Part shown: in pieces, positions 11,673 through 24,756 of the stretch
Layout of the letters: every line of letters starts with the position of its first letter
Position numbering within the stretch: the stretch's first letter is position 1
DNA from: Nymphalis io
Lineage: Eukaryota > Arthropoda > Insecta > Lepidoptera > Nymphalidae
NCBI RefSeq assembly: GCF_905147045.1
Contig: NC_065911.1
Span: 7,998,001-8,062,000, forward strand
DNA length: 64,000 nt
Reading direction: 5' to 3'
Position numbers and translations under genes: made by a program
Notes under the pieces: model-generated
Database searches by the model: none
Told to the model about the DNA's origin: nothing
Seen by the model: only the letters and a program-made list of their open reading frames with translations

Positions 11673-12199
11673 GAAGTTTTTTGACATAACTATTTATTTA
11701 CACTTACAATTACATAGATTAACAATAAAGATTCAATTAAAATGTTCACCGTGTTGGTCCAAAGCCAGGTAAAAATATTTAGGTATTTTATTCACAATAA
11801 CAGATTTATTTCAATAGATTAATGAGATCATTAAAAAATCTTAATAGTACTAAGAAACAAAAAAAAGTAGTATATTTATACTTTTATCGCTTCTAAAATT
11901 TTATTAATTTTTTTTAATTTTTATGAAAAAAAAAATACTAGTCTACTAAACTTCGGCTTACTTTAATTACACTGACTCACTCACCCTTCAAGCTGGAACA
12001 CATCAATATAGAGTATAATTCTAGTAGCAGTGGTGTAATTGATAAGTGGATTGTAATCCCCCGGGCGAGGACAAGCCCTAAAACCGAATACTGAGTATAA
12101 TCTTCAACACGCACAGATTGCACTTTAATTAGCCAATCAAAAAAATGACAGAAGACTAAAAATGCTATCCTAAGAATTCGACCGATAAAAATAATTACA

Positions 12200-12360
12200 T
12201 CACTAGGTGATAGGGCTTTGTGCAAGCCCGCCTGGGTAGGTACCACTCTTCGTTTACAAGATTTGCGGCGCATTGGCGATGTAAGTAATTGTAATAAGTA
12301 ATTCTTATATCGCCCGTGTCTATGGGCTGTGGTGACCGCTTAACGTCAAGTAACATTTAC
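12200..12360 (+). repeat. SINE family B, diverged
   Basis: 'gggctttgtgcaagcccgcc' plus 'tgggtaggtaccac' is the family 5' end. 'gcgcattggcgatgtaagta' and 'gtgaccgcttaacgtcaag' follow. Internal sequence is missing. Confidence 0.75.
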
Positions 12361-12463
12361 TCGTGTACCTAACTATAACTCAAAATAATATCGAAATAAT
12401 AGATAGATACACCAAAGTACACGAAAATATATATACTGGATAAATTTTAAGACATAATCCTAC

Positions 12464-12780
12464 AGTAACAGCCTGTTAATGTCCCACTGCTGGGCTAAGG
12501 CCTCCTCTCCCTTTCGAGGAGAAGGTTTGGAGCTTATTCCACTACGCTGCTCCAACGCGGGTTGGTAGAATACACATGTGGCAGAATTTCAATGAAATTA
12601 GACACATGCAGGTTTCCTCACGATGTTTTCCTTCACCGTCAAGCACGAGATGAATTATAAAGACAAATTAAGCACATGAAAATTCAGTGGTGCTTGCCCG
12701 GATTTGAACCCACGATCATCGATTAAGAATCACGCGTTCTAACCACTAGGCCATCAAGGCTTTTTTATATGACGGATTAT
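12464..12780 (-). mobile_element. Full-length family A SINE with 13-bp TSD
   Basis: Complete family A insertion in reverse orientation, from the 3' end ('agtaacagcctgttaatgtc') to the tRNA-like head, whose A-box region lies at about 12740-12755 and B-box region at about 12702-12718 ('cggatttgaacccacg' on the plus strand). It is bracketed by 'gacataatcctac' at 12451-12463 and 12781-12793, an exact 13-bp target site duplication. This shows target-primed retroposition and a fairly recent insertion. Confidence 0.93.
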
Positions 12781-12793
12781 GACATAATCCTAC

Positions 12794-13838
12794 TTTCCGC
12801 TTATCTAATTAGCATCAATATTCAAATTGTTTATACAGAACCATCGTACAGAAACCCGACTCCAAAGATACACATCAAATATAATTAACAAACAAGTTCG
12901 CAATGGACTGTATTAAAAAAAAAACTCAACTTAATTATTTATTATAAATAATACCTTTTATTTTCATTATTTTTTAAAAATCTAATATTACGAAACACGT
13001 GTATTGCCAAAACTAGAATCAAGGTCGACGGGTGGTTGTAATTATTATATTTTTCCTTTAGATAAACAGTCAGGAAGTCGATTTTAATAACGCGAAACGA
13101 GTTTTTGTTTACCTAACCGATAAAAGTTGAAAAACTTATTGATAAGAAGTTAAATTTGGATATACTGATAATTTTCTATATATTTTTTTTTTGGTAAACG
13201 ATTTTTTTGCGGATAGGACAAAGGCATTTAATATATAAAGAAATGGAGGGCTAAGTATACGTAAAAATTATTAATTTTGCATATGTGTTTTAATTCAGGT
13301 CTTTAATATCAGAAAAACCACTACCAATGTTTATATAAAATATAAATAATTATAATCAAAGTTAACTCGCACAAATACATGATACCTAAGATTTCTATAA
13401 ATTCTTATAATTATTTTATCTCTACAAATGTGTCACCTGAATACATTTGAATGGAATTTATTGTAACAAGACTTGGTATATATGATTTTATAATATATTA
13501 TTAAGAATCATCATAAAAAAATAAATCTCTATAATGAATATAATCACAAACAAAGTTGTAGGCATAGCTAACATTATGCTAATTAAAATCAATCCATATT
13601 ACAGGAAATCTTTAAATTATAATTAATTCCCAATAAATAATTTATAATCAATTTAAGGATATTCAAAATATTAACATGTTGTTGAAATATCAATACATTT
13701 TATTAATATATATATACAACTAAATTAATTTTATTGTAAATATGTTATATATATAGGTACAAACCGCTACATCTATGTAGTCACCATCATCGTCGTCCCG
13801 TTGGAGACACATCCAGGAATCACAGTTTATATCAGTTT
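12794..13838. other. AT-rich DNA, nothing recognised
   Basis: Very AT-rich with many homopolymer runs; no open frame of note, no RNA gene, no clear repeat copy. Confidence 0.55.
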
Positions 13839-13990
13839 TTATCTCACTTCACTCAAGCTGTCAATAAATAATATAAATAAATTGTGACCAAGAACAGCGC
13901 CCTGCGGTACCCCTCGCCTAAGCTCGTGAAATGACTGAAGCGCTACGCCTTCTGATGTTTTGAATTCAATCTGTAACAGTACAGAAAAAC
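13839..13990 (-). pseudogene. Non-LTR reverse transcriptase fragment
   Basis: The minus frame reads E-L-R-R-G-V-P-Q-G-A-V-L-G-H-N-L-F-I-L-F and stops at 13839-13841. G-x-P-Q-G-x-V-L-G-x-x-L-F is reverse transcriptase block 5 of jockey/I-type elements. Only this block and about 25 residues upstream survive, so it is a relic. Confidence 0.8.
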
Positions 13991-14412
13991 AATAATAAAC
14001 TTCACTGCCAGTAGCAACGAGTACGTAACGCTAGGGATAAATATGGTATAAGTAATCAAACGCTGTTCATAATTCGACTTTACATAGTGGAATTAGAGTT
14101 TATTTTCATTTGACGATCTGAGCAGATGTTCGTGGTTGTTTTATGGGGTACTGGTTGATTTTTTTTTTAATGTTTGTGTAAACAAACCTTTAAAAGTATT
14201 ACGAATCCATTAAAATTATCAAAACGATTTTACTTTAAGTATTATACCGTATTCTATACTTTGTATAGCTGAAATTGATAAATGTATCTCTTTGCTTTTA
14301 AAAGAGGTTAATATTATAATTATAATTTTCTTGTATTTAAATAAATGTGTAACAAGTAGCGGAATCTGATCTAGCTTAAGGTAAACTCAATTTGAGTCTC
14401 ATCTGATTGATT

Positions 14413-14714
14413 AAGCCGAGATGGCCTAGTGGTTAGAATGCGTGAATCTTAACCGATGATCGTGGGTTCGAATCCGGGCAAGCACCACTGAATTTTCATG
14501 TGCTTAATTTGTAATTATAATTCATCTCGTTCTTGACGGTGAAAACAGCGTGAGGAAACCTGCAAGTTTCTAATTTCGTTGAAATTATGTCACATGTGTA
14601 TTCTACCAACCCACATTGGAGCAGCGTGGTGGAATAAGCTCTAAACCTTCTCCTCAAAAACTCCTGGGCTTTAGCCCAGTAGTGGGACATTAACAGGCTG
14701 TTACTGTACTGTAT
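14413..14714 (+). repeat. SINE family A, full length
   Basis: tRNA-like head 'gccgagatggcctagtggtt' with B-box region 'gggttcgaatccggg', then the family body, ending 'gggacattaacaggctgtta'. The 111-codon minus frame crossing it is a repeat shadow. Confidence 0.93.
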
Positions 14715-16440
14715 AACAATTAGATAAAATACAGTTTTTCGTTTGTAAACAAACAAAATTAGGAGATAGATAAATTGTATTGTTTTAGAAATACACTTTA
14801 CAGAATAATTAAAAAACTCATTTCTTAACATAACATATTAATTTTCTTTGAATATAATCGTGTATGTTATACCTGAACACTTCCAAATTTAGACTGGTTA
14901 CCTAATGTCAATAGTTATTTGTATCAACGGTAATTGTTTTGGTTGACACACGACACCAAGCGTACACACGACACACGGTCGTGAGATTTGCTAAACAATA
15001 TATACCATAACACAAAACATAACGTAACTTAATCGGTTGACGAAATACACTGCTGACTTTTATAATTTATAAACAATGAGAAAATTAAAGCAACGCTTGT
15101 CACGTCACGTCACATCAATAGTCTATATTTAAGGCGGGTGAAACTATGAAGCGCGGCTACATGTGTCATTATTTTATATACTAAAACCTTCTTTGAAACA
15201 CGCTGTATGTTCTGATATAAGTAAAATATAGTTTTTTTTTTCAGTTAGGCATTACAAATGGCTCCTCGTTTATTTATATTGATTTCTTAGTTAATGGTTC
15301 CTAGTTTGTTGTGACAAATAATCTAATTCCAGCCAACATTGGAGTGTTCTCCTAAAGTGTACTCCTAAGCCTCCTAAATAAGTAACATTGTTATTTTCTA
15401 CGTCAACCGATTATTGTAAAAAGGTAATAAAAAACTTGCTACTAGTGGTTTAACCAATTGGGTCACTCTGAATACAAAGGACACTAAGAACAATCTAAGG
15501 GTAATCTAAGAGCAAAAAAAGAAATTATTTTATTATATTTCTTATTTTAGCAATGAGTAATAACTGTACACCCATTTCTGTAACGCTCTTGATTACAAGT
15601 AAAAATAAATAAATAAATAATTTTTATTAAAAGAAGCAATATAAAAACTCATTCTGTAAGAAACAAATGACTCGACCTAAAGTCGATCGAACATATTTTA
15701 AGCGCGAAACCATTTAATAATTGAATTATTGTATTGACAATTTCTAACATTTCAGATCGCAGGTAACTGCGTTTCGCGATACGTTTTTTACAGAAAATCA
15801 ATTTATGCCATTCATATAGGGTCGTAAGAGTCCTACGATCACCTAAAAGGTTATTCCTGAACCGCCTCACACAAAACGAGCATCTAAACCTAACAAATAA
15901 ATTGTATTAATTTAACGTATCATGTAGTTGAATTGGTAGCAAGGAGTAGGTAACTATTGACTTTCATACTGGTTATATCAGTAGAATCTACATTCCGAAG
16001 ATTTTTCAGTCTCACAGTTAATCCTGTAATGTGACGATCCAAAGTATTTATTTTTTATATATATATATTTTATATAGAGCTTTTTAAATAAATATAATGA
16101 TAAATAAATTGATAAATATTTATAAAACATCTCAAGTTACTATTGAGAGACTAATAATAAGTTTTTTTTTTAATTTATCTTATATTTTATTACAATAAAT
16201 TAATTATTTTCAGATGTTTTCATCATTATTATTATCATTTCTAGAAATCCATTTAAATGATCGTACGGATTATATATTACAAAGAAACAAACATACATGA
16301 ACTAGCATTAAATGATAAAGTTTTATTTGCTATATTTATACACTAAGTATTTATGTACATATATATATTTATCGGCAAAGTTTTGTCATATGCAATTAAA
16401 GTTTATTTATAAATAATAATATCATATATACATTTCAATA
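14715..16440. other. AT-rich DNA, weak element tail
   Basis: 15955-16035 resembles the jockey-type tail ('agtagaatctacattccgaa'). A 73-codon minus frame at 15649-15870 has no recognisable domain and an ordinary composition, so I do not call it. The rest is AT-rich and featureless. Confidence 0.45.
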
Positions 16441-16479
16441 TATGTAATAATTTAAATAACTCATAAAATGCGGAAATAT

Positions 16480-16810
16480 TATTAGTTGGTAACAGTGCCA
16501 TCTATTTAAAATACACGAAACTAACATTTAATTCTGAATAATACTAGCACTGCCATCTATGTCTGATAACCTGTACCATTGTTTTTTTTTTCACCGTCAC
16601 GCCTGTTGCATACTGCCATACAATTGTTTACACAACAAAAGCCCCTTGTTTGTTTTTCGCTAGACGTTTCCTGGTTTATTTTGTGTGAACTCGCGTTTTG
16701 TATGTGTTTGTGTTTTCACAGCCGCTTGTGTTCGTACATAAGGTGTTGTTCATGTTCAAGCAGTAATAAATTCTGTATCGAGGTATTGCTTATGTTGTAA
16801 CGAGTATGAA
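16480..16810 (+). other. Unassigned block with repeated 'tgccatctat'
   Basis: Contains 'gtgccatctat' at about 16496 and 'ctgccatctatgtctgataa' at about 16551, then a pyrimidine-rich stretch. The 73-codon frame here is cysteine-rich (several C-x-C and C-C) but starts in a poly-T run and has no signal for expression. It could be part of an unclassified MITE. Confidence 0.25.
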
Positions 16811-17860
16811 CAACTATTATTGATTTATTTTATTACGATTTACTTATTAATCATGATTCAATATTTTATGTGTTCGATTGAAAGAGCAATTTGTGTAACA
16901 ATTAATTAATCCTTATTCATTATATGTGATAACGTAAAATAAAGTAATCGTAATGTAACATTATTAAAGAATTTACATTTTTCGGATTTCCTGTGTTACC
17001 GTCGCGCAACCGTTCAGAAATTAGCCAAATTCGTTTAAAGCTGTTAAAACCGGATTTCACACCTTTCGATATTCTATAACCGTTTAAACTCGTAAATCGA
17101 TCAAAAGGAAGTGTCAAATGGTATAAATGAAACTTAATATGCACCAATTCAAAAATCTTATTTATTTCCGACTGAGCTACTAGGCAGAAAATTACTTCGG
17201 TATTGCATTATTATTTTCAAAGGTAATTATAAAACACTTCTTAAAATATTATACTTGTTAAAATATCAAATTGTAAAATTATTCAAAGCGGTCGTTGCCT
17301 ACACGTTTGATACTTGTTTGATAACTTTATTAATTACGCTAGCATATTTTATTACATGGAATATAAAATTATGTTCAAGATAACTTTACATACACAGTTA
17401 AATATTGTTTCTGTTTGGGTTGGGTTGGTAAATAGTTTATGTATTACTATTTTTTTATAACAGATGATATATTTCTACAAGATGTTTTATAACAAGCCCA
17501 AACCTCTTCAAGGCATAAGGTATTAAAAAAAAAATTTTCTGCCTCCTACTCAACTTCAAAATATAAAAGCAATTACTTATAAAAAACATACGCTTAAATT
17601 TCAAATTTTCAATGATTTTTTTTATTTTTTTAACCATATTTATTTATATTATTTTATAGAAAAAAATATTCTAGTTAAGGCATTTATAAATATACCCTAG
17701 TATTTTTAATAAGGAAACTAAAAATCGAAACGATAATTTTTAATTTGTATTATGACATATGGTAATGCACGGTCTAGTGTCTAAAATATAGAGTAGGTTT
17801 TTTTTATTATTAGTATAAAGTTTCGTCACCATTTATGACTATATCGCTCTGTAAGGTACA
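16811..17860. other. AT-rich DNA, nothing recognised
   Basis: Small open frames on the minus strand (16920-17147, 17455-17637) show no domain, and the second is only lysine/isoleucine/phenylalanine bias from AT-richness. Confidence 0.5.
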
Positions 17861-18165
17861 CAAGCCGAGATGGCCCAGTGGTAAGAGCGCGTGAATCTTA
17901 GCCGATGACAGTGGGTTTAAACCCGGGCAAGCACCACTCAATTTTCATGCGCTTAATTTGTGATTATAATTCATCTCGTGCTTAACAGTGAAGGAAAACA
18001 TCGTGAGGAAACCTGCATCTGTCTAATTTCACTGAAATTCTGTCATATGTGTATTCCACCAACCCGCACTGGAGCAGCGTGGTAGAATAAGCTTTAAACC
18101 TTCTCCTCAAAAAGGTAGAGGAGTTCTTTAGCCCAGCAGTGGGACATTCACAGGCTGTTACGGAT
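17861..18165 (+). mobile_element. Full-length family A SINE with short TSD
   Basis: Starts 'aagccgagatggcccagtgg', B-box region 'gggtttaaacccggg', ends 'cacaggctgttac'. 'ggtacacaa' occurs at 17855-17863 and 18166-18174, a likely 9-bp target duplication. Confidence 0.9.
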
Positions 18166-18446
18166 GGTACACAAAAGAGTTTTATTTCTTAAAAGTTAAC
18201 ATTTTTTAGTCAACTTGTACAATATTTTCGTATTAGTACTGTTAGGAAAAGCCATAAAAGTTACAAACTGAACAATATTTAAGGTAATTTCCAAATACTG
18301 ATTAATATATTTGTATATGTTACTCGTTCGGAACAAACTTCAGTAAAATATAGTAAATATCTTCAATTACATCACATCCGGTTAGTAATTGGCTGTTGTT
18401 ACTAAAGTAGGTTATCATTGAATTTTGTTTTAACATTTGCTTGGTG

Positions 18447-18603
18447 TTAGCTGTGGTGGTACGTACAGCCTCATCATATATTCTACTGCCAAGTAGCAAT
18501 ACTCTGTATTGTTTTGCTCCGGTACGAAGGGTGCGTGAGCCAGTGTACAGGCATAAGGGAAATACCATCTAAATCAAAAAATTGTCGCATTGGTGACGTA
18601 AGG
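18447..18603 (+). repeat. SINE family B, diverged
   Basis: 'agctgtggtggtacgtac', 'tcatatattctactgccaag' and 'gtgcgtgagccagtgtacag' match family B with many changes. Confidence 0.7.
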
Positions 18604-20037
18604 AAAGTAAGTAAAAAAATTATTGATTTCCAAGATGTTCCATACTTGAACTAAATATACGTACGAATATGATAGGATCGACCACCGGCTTAAGGTGTTA
18701 TACTAAAGTCAAAGTCGCATATTAATTTTTGACATTTCGCGACCTATTTCTGCGGTGTCTCGAGTTCGCTCTACAGAATAGCCCTACTGAATCAAGGCAG
18801 AAAAGGATATGATTCATTAAGCGGCCATCTTGAGTCTTGACGATGTGTAGGGTGCTCACATAGTCAGGTTTTATACGAAAACATTTTGATATTCGTGAAC
18901 GTATTTATTTACTTGAAACTTTAAATATCATAACAAAAAATGTTTAAAGTAAACAACGGTAAGAACTCTTTCTTATTAGTTTTGTTTTTTTTTTTTCTTT
19001 GAACTAGTTTAGATTTCTTTGCGCATAATTAAATAAATAATCGAGATAAAAAATGTGTTACAATTTTTTTTATTTAATCTATCTAAAGCCGTGATGGCTC
19101 AGTGCTTTGAAAACTCGAGCAAGCAACACTGAATTTTCATGTGATTTTTTTTTTAAATAATTCATATCGTTTTCCTAACCAAATAGGAGAGTTTCAGCCT
19201 AGCAGTGGGACATTTACAAGCAGTTACTTTATTTTCTATCTACTTAATATAAACGAAATATAGAGAAGTGTGCAAATTTTAGCTCAATAGGTTTTGTAGG
19301 TCTGGTAGAAAATTTAGTTACAATATTACCACAATACAATATTATTACAAACATACTCTATTCTACGAAATAACTTCACCATTATTTGTGAAAGTCAGTC
19401 ATTTTCGGGCGCTAGTCGAGCGTAATATATTGTCAATGTCACGAATAACAGAGATGACATTAAAAAAATAATCGGTTGGAATTTTTGTTGTGTTTTTTTT
19501 ATAGAATACATATCCCGTTCTTGCGTGATGAGTGGCAAAAATTTGACGTATGTAATAACAGCAGTAAATCATTTGTTTTTCTTTGCGTACACAAACGAAT
19601 AGGATAAAATATATCTGTTTTATACTATATAATTCATAAAATTAAGTCCTTCAGTTATTATTGATCAGAAATTTAGTAATTCCAATTAGACGTGGTATTC
19701 ATTATCTGTGGCAGACCATAAACATAGACAATTGACAAGATGTCGATATTAATCTCAATTCTGGCCGCGCGCCAAAATAAAATAATCTTGTCAGGCTCTA
19801 ACAAATTAAAATAAAAAACCACAAGAGTTTTAATACCAATTATTGTAAATTATGGTATAGAAAACAGATAGAAACACGATAAACGCTTTTAATTTAACAA
19901 ATATGCAAAGAATTAGACCTTATAACCTTATAATACTCAGTTTCATTAAGTTAATTCTTTAAGCAATCATTTATGTAACCATTACCGTGATATAAATATA
20001 AATTAGAAATCGAGATAGTGTATTTAATACTAATAAT
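18604..20037. other. Unassigned AT-rich DNA with a SINE A relic
   Basis: 19085-19227 is a deleted family A copy ('agccgtgatggctcagtgct' then 'cctagcagtgggacatttac'). 18660-18860 and 19390-19460 are less AT-rich and match no repeat I can see elsewhere in the window. No gene. Confidence 0.5.
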
Positions 20038-20385
20038 GTCCTCCAGACCGATTTCGGCCACTTTAGATTAGCCAACTACGCAGGAGATATTATAGTGCAC
20101 AAGTGTGTGCGCAAATACAGGTGTACTCTTTATTCCCTAATCCTCATAAACCGATGGGACGGCAATCCGACATGACCAGGAAGTGTTCAGGCGCAGGACC
20201 AACGGCTTTACATGGCTCCGAGGCACGGGGTGTACACACTTTCAACTTCCAGACTCCGGGCTGCTACTGAGAATTTTCTGAGAGAAAACCTAATAACTTT
20301 TTATTGGCCCGACCTGGGAATTAAACCCAGGACCTCCGGGTTTGCGGCCTTACATCAAGCCACTAGACCAACGAGGCAGTTAATA
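20038..20385 (-). repeat. SINE family C, full length
   Basis: Starts 'gtcctccagaccgatttcgg' and ends with the tRNA-like head: B-box region 'gggaattaaacccaggac', A-box region about 20360-20380 ('caagccactagaccaacgag'). The 91-codon plus-strand frame is a shadow. Confidence 0.92.
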
Positions 20386-20696
20386 CTATTTATATTATGT
20401 AATGTATATAAAAAAAAACGTAAAATTATGTATCTTGATTACATCGTAAAAAAAAAACTAATTCCATGGCTTTGGATATATTTTTAAATTGAATTGCTTG
20501 GTCTTTATACTTGATACATATACCTTTATACAAGAATGAATTGACTATTACATACTAATATTACTTGCTGAAGAGTGTGTTTGTTTGAACTCGCTAATCT
20601 CAGGATCTTCTTGCTAGATGAAATAATCTTTATGCGTTACATAACCCATTTATCGAGGCAGATGGAATAAATAAAATCATGTTACCAGATAGAACC

Positions 20697-20966
20697 AGTA
20701 TTTTATTTATAGGATAGGTAGGGGAACGAGCATATGGGCCACCATATACCATCGGTATGTGGTTACCAACGCTCATAGATATTGGCATTGTAAGAAATGT
20801 CAACCATCGCTTACATAGCCAATGCGCCATCAACCTTGGGATGTCCCTTGTGCCTGTAATTACCCTGGCCCACTCACCCTTCAAACCGGAACACAACAAT
20901 ACAATAGAATATCTGATGAGTAGGTAGTACCTACGCAGACGAGCTTGGACAAAGCCCTACCACCAG
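20697..20966 (-). repeat. SINE family B, near full length
   Basis: Starts 'tatttataggataggtaggg' (reverse A-tail side), contains 'gtgcctgtaattaccctggc', ends 'acaaagccctaccaccagg'. The 89-codon minus frame is a shadow. Confidence 0.9.
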
Positions 20967-21649
20967 GAAAAGAAAAGTAACGCTACAACGGGTAAAACCG
21001 CGTTTAAGTTAGCTATTATAAGTAAATAGCTTATAATATTCGATAGAAAATATGCATATGTATATAACGGTACAAATAGTTAAAAATAACAACGGGTTTC
21101 TATGTATACAATGAAGTAATGAATATTTAGATGGTAATGTTTACTTTGTATATTTGTCTTATTTATTATATGTTATATCTTTTATTTTACTTTCATAACG
21201 GATGTCCCTGTTTGTTTTAACATACATTTTTAAAACTGTTTTAGCATACTTCGTCGAATGTGGTTTTTTTTAATTATTATTTGAATAAATTTAGCTAGCA
21301 TATGATGTGACGCGCTAACCAACTTGAATATTACTGGTACTGATATTATGTTGAAGATAAGACCACTGTTTCGTCTTATGGGACATGACAAATGACTGAG
21401 TTTTCCAGGTCAAAGTGACTATGAATATAATTTACACAATTGCGAATATTAGATTAACACGTTCGACCTAACTAACTTAATGTTTTCCTGCTATTGTAAT
21501 CTGAAAACTATTTTAACTGTAGATGCGCTTTACTTGTGATAAATTTGAATTTCAATCACTCTGATGTATAATTATTTACATGATTGTCAATTGAAGATTT
21601 ACTGTCTTTTTCTCTCATTGGGATAATTCCATTGTACATTGTAATTTTT

Positions 21650-21908
21650 TGATGATCGTGTGTTCAAATCCGGGCAAGCACCACTGAATGTTCGTGTGCT
21701 TAATTTGTGTTTATAATTCATCTCGTGCTTGACGGTGAAGGAAAACATCATGAGGAAATCTACATGTGTCTAATTTCATTGAAATTGTGCCCATGTGTAT
21801 TCTACCAACCCGCAATGGAGCATCGTGGTGGAATAAGCTCCAAACCTTCTCCTCGAAAGGGAGAGGCCTTAGCCCAGCAGTGGGACATTAACAGGCTGTT
21901 ACTGTTAC
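21650..21908 (+). repeat. SINE family A, lacking A-box part
   Basis: Begins at the B-box side ('gtgttcaaatccgggcaagc') and runs to 'taacaggctgttactgttac'. Confidence 0.9.
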
Positions 21909-22059
21909 ACTGTAATTTTTTTATTTAAGTATACGTCTTGATAAAGATCATTTGTGTGCAATTATAAGATTTATAACAACAATTCTGCTTAAAGTGTCAA
22001 TATTCTATTGAAAACAATATCCGATCTCAAGACTAAATTAAATAGAACATTAACATTTG

Positions 22060-22150
22060 AGTTTTTCCCGGTTTTCCTCGGTATAATCTACATTCCGACC
22101 CGGTGATAGCTTTATATTTACAATACTTTAACATGATCTTGTAAACCTGC
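22060..22150 (+). repeat. Jockey-type 3' tail fragment
   Basis: 'ttttcctcggtataatctac' and 'attccgacccggtgatagct' parallel the non-coding tail after the RT fragment at 9.6 kb. Confidence 0.55.
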
Positions 22151-22984
22151 TTGAATATATAATTATTTCATTTAATTTGTTTTGATCATTTTCTCAAACA
22201 AACTATTACAACTTATAAAGAATTTGAAAGTCAATAAAAATATTAATTTATAGTGAAAAAATGGCTACTTGTCATTGGGTATTCATGTTTTTTTTACTTT
22301 GCTTAATTGCTTACATTGAGTAAGCTGCTTATTTCTTGGAAAGCTGGTTATGATGTTAGTTACGTTATATTTTGCATATGAATAATTTTTTTTATTCAAT
22401 TTTGTACTAATTGCTTGTTTGTGGTAATATTTTTTATTAAAAACTTCGAATACATTTCTAGGAAAATATACACTTTAATAAAAAAAGTTTATAAAATTCT
22501 ACGTCTAGTCATTCTACTCTCTAATTGGTACCCAACAAACTCTTCTTATATGCAAACGAACAAATAACCATTTTCAACTTTCCAAGAATAATGTATAGCC
22601 TATTCCAATCACGGGAGGAATAAAGACAAACAAACACCGTGGAATTCTCGAATAATAATAATAATTCATTATGGTTTCGTGAAAAAAAGCGTTTTGAATG
22701 TCAGCGAAGTTTTTATTGGAACTTTGGAATTTCAATTAAAGTAGATATAAATAGTTAAGTGGAATATTTTTGTATTATAAATAAAAGTATAATAAACCAA
22801 GAACTGTTTGTTCGAATGAATAAACAGTTGTTCATTGCACTGAACAGTGCTTAATATAACGCAGCTGTAAGTGAATCGCATGAAATAGTTATGTAAATCT
22901 AAGTTTTGTTATTCCTTGGAGTAAGTTATCTTACAATCCTTTAATAATCCTAAGATATGAACCTGACCTTCGTGTAATAATTTA
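22151..22984. other. AT-rich DNA, nothing recognised
   Basis: Homopolymer-rich spacer without a supported gene or repeat copy. Confidence 0.5.
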
Positions 22985-23262
22985 CTGGTGGTAGGGCTTT
23001 GTGCAAGCTCGTCTGGGTAGGTACCACCCACTCATCAGATATTCTACCGCAAAAGCAGTACTTGTTATTGTTGTGTTCCGGTTTGAAGGGTGAGTAAGCC
23101 AGTGTAATTACAGTCACAAGGGACATCCCAAGGTTGATGGCGCATTGGCTATGTAAGCGATGGTTGACATTTCTTACAATGCCAATGTCTAAGGGCGTTT
23201 GGTGACCACTTACATTCAGGTGGCCCATATGCTCGTCCGCCCTCCTATTCTATAAAAAAAGA
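22985..23262 (+). repeat. SINE family B, full length
   Basis: Full consensus from 'ctggtggtagggctttgtgc' to 'cgccctcctattctataaaa', with an A-tail. Confidence 0.95.
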
Positions 23263-23394
23263 CTCATTTTTTACTGGACATAATAAAGCTGTGGCGACCA
23301 ATATCGTTTGGTAGTGTTACGACTATGTGTGTGATGACCACTAAACTCTTCCATTGGTCATATGTTTTTTATCTGAAATGAAATATTTGAAAAT

Positions 23395-23745
23395 AGCAGG
23401 AATTAAAGCTTATATGTACGTATGTGTGTGTGTGCGCTTGTTTGTATGTATCTCTTTCTCGTTTTAACACTTTACCTTTTTATAATGTATTTGAAAAGAT
23501 AGATTATTGAATACAATTTTATCAAAATGGATCTAGTTATAATTTGGTATGAAGCGAAATTGAACCTCAAGGAACGATATAGGCTACTTTTTTATACCTA
23601 ACACCTGAAACACGCGGGCGAAAACTAGTTATCCAGTTATAAATAGTTATAAAACACCAGTTTTGTACGTTTCTTTGTACATTTTTGTTTCTCACTTTAA
23701 GTTAAAAACAGATTATTGAATACGTATATTTTATCAAAATGGACC
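23395..23745 (+). repeat. Dispersed repeat F with internal duplication
   Basis: 'taatttggtatgaagcgaaa' and 'gatataggctacttttttat', then 'acacgcgggcgaaaactag', are the plus-orientation counterparts of the block at 2.7 kb. The segment 'agattattgaatac' with 'atcaaaatgga' occurs at about 23501-23530 and again at 23711-23742. Confidence 0.6.
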
Positions 23746-23834
23746 AAAATGTACATAAGAAAATAAATTAAGAAATTAATTTATCGAAAAGAGTCCATGA
23801 GGGGAAATTTTCTTAATTTGTATCTATTCCAATA

Positions 23835-24053
23835 GGACTTTGTCTGGGTAGGTACTACCTACACATCAGATATTCTACCGCAAAACAACACAGATTTGTT
23901 GTGTACCAGTTTGAAGGGTGAGTGAGCCAGTGTAACAACTGGCACAAAAGACAAACATCTTAATTGCTAAGGTTGATGGCGCATTGGCAATGTAAGAAAT
24001 CGTTAATTTACCACCAGTGGCCCACCTGCCGATCTGCCTACCTATATTAAAAA
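23835..24053 (+). repeat. SINE family B, diverged
   Basis: 'actttgtctgggtaggtact', 'gaagggtgagtgagccagtg' and 'gccgatctgcctacctatat' fit family B with deletions. Confidence 0.85.
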
Positions 24054-24487
24054 GGTACGATATATATTTTATCTACACGTACGTATTTCATCTATTAAGC
24101 AAATCTAGTTTCAAATATTTTAACCTCCAAATTAATGTATCTCTGACATACATTTTCATAAAAATTGTTGTTACAATGAAAAAGATAAAATACGTATGTT
24201 TATTTAAAAAAATCACAATCTTATCTTTTGTTTATGTAATCTAAATAGATATTTGCGAATAAAGAAATATGAAATTACAAACTTATAGATAAGCGTAATA
24301 AAATACGAGTTCCATAATGATTTTGTTGTATAACATCGTTTAACTAAATGTTTTTGAAGGAATTCGTATACATAAATTAATGCTATCTCTTGTTCACGTA
24401 AGGGGTTGAAAGGGACAGAAATTATGTTTATATATTTGTCGAAACAGTTCGAAAATTGGTTACGAAGGATGCGTAATTATGTTAACG

Positions 24488-24756
24488 GTAGCATGCGAAA
24501 GCGATCCCGTGGCGCTCCTCTTTAAGACGGAAAGGGTACCGCTGGTTTTTAGTGGGTATTCCGATGTTCGGGGCGCACTCGGCGCCTTGGACACTGGCGA
24601 GCCCCACATACCCCCCCACTGTTCCCGTGAGGGAAACGCGTAAGACGTTTTTCCAGCGTACCCGTGGCGCTCCACGTTAACGTTTTTTAGTGGGTATTCC
24701 GACGTTCGGGACGCAACTTTTTGTTCACCGACGAGCCCCATATACCCACATACATA
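24488..24756. repeat. GC-rich repeat G, two diverged units
   Basis: Two copies of one motif lie side by side: 'cgtggcgctcctctttaag' with 'agtgggtattccgatgttcg', then 'cgtggcgctccacgttaac' with 'agtgggtattccgacgttcg'. A third copy is at 29.9 kb. The 93-codon minus frame is a product of this GC-rich repeat. It is possibly the 3' UTR of a retrotransposon. Confidence 0.7.

Noticed and set aside
14413..14490. tRNA gene candidates at the heads of SINE copies (also 30391, 20385, 7080)
   Set aside because: A- and B-box-like sequence is present, but the cloverleaf arms do not pair and the sequence continues into SINE bodies.
24460..24741. 93-codon minus frame as a gene
   Set aside because: It spans a tandem repeat unit that recurs at 29.9 kb, so it is repeat-derived.
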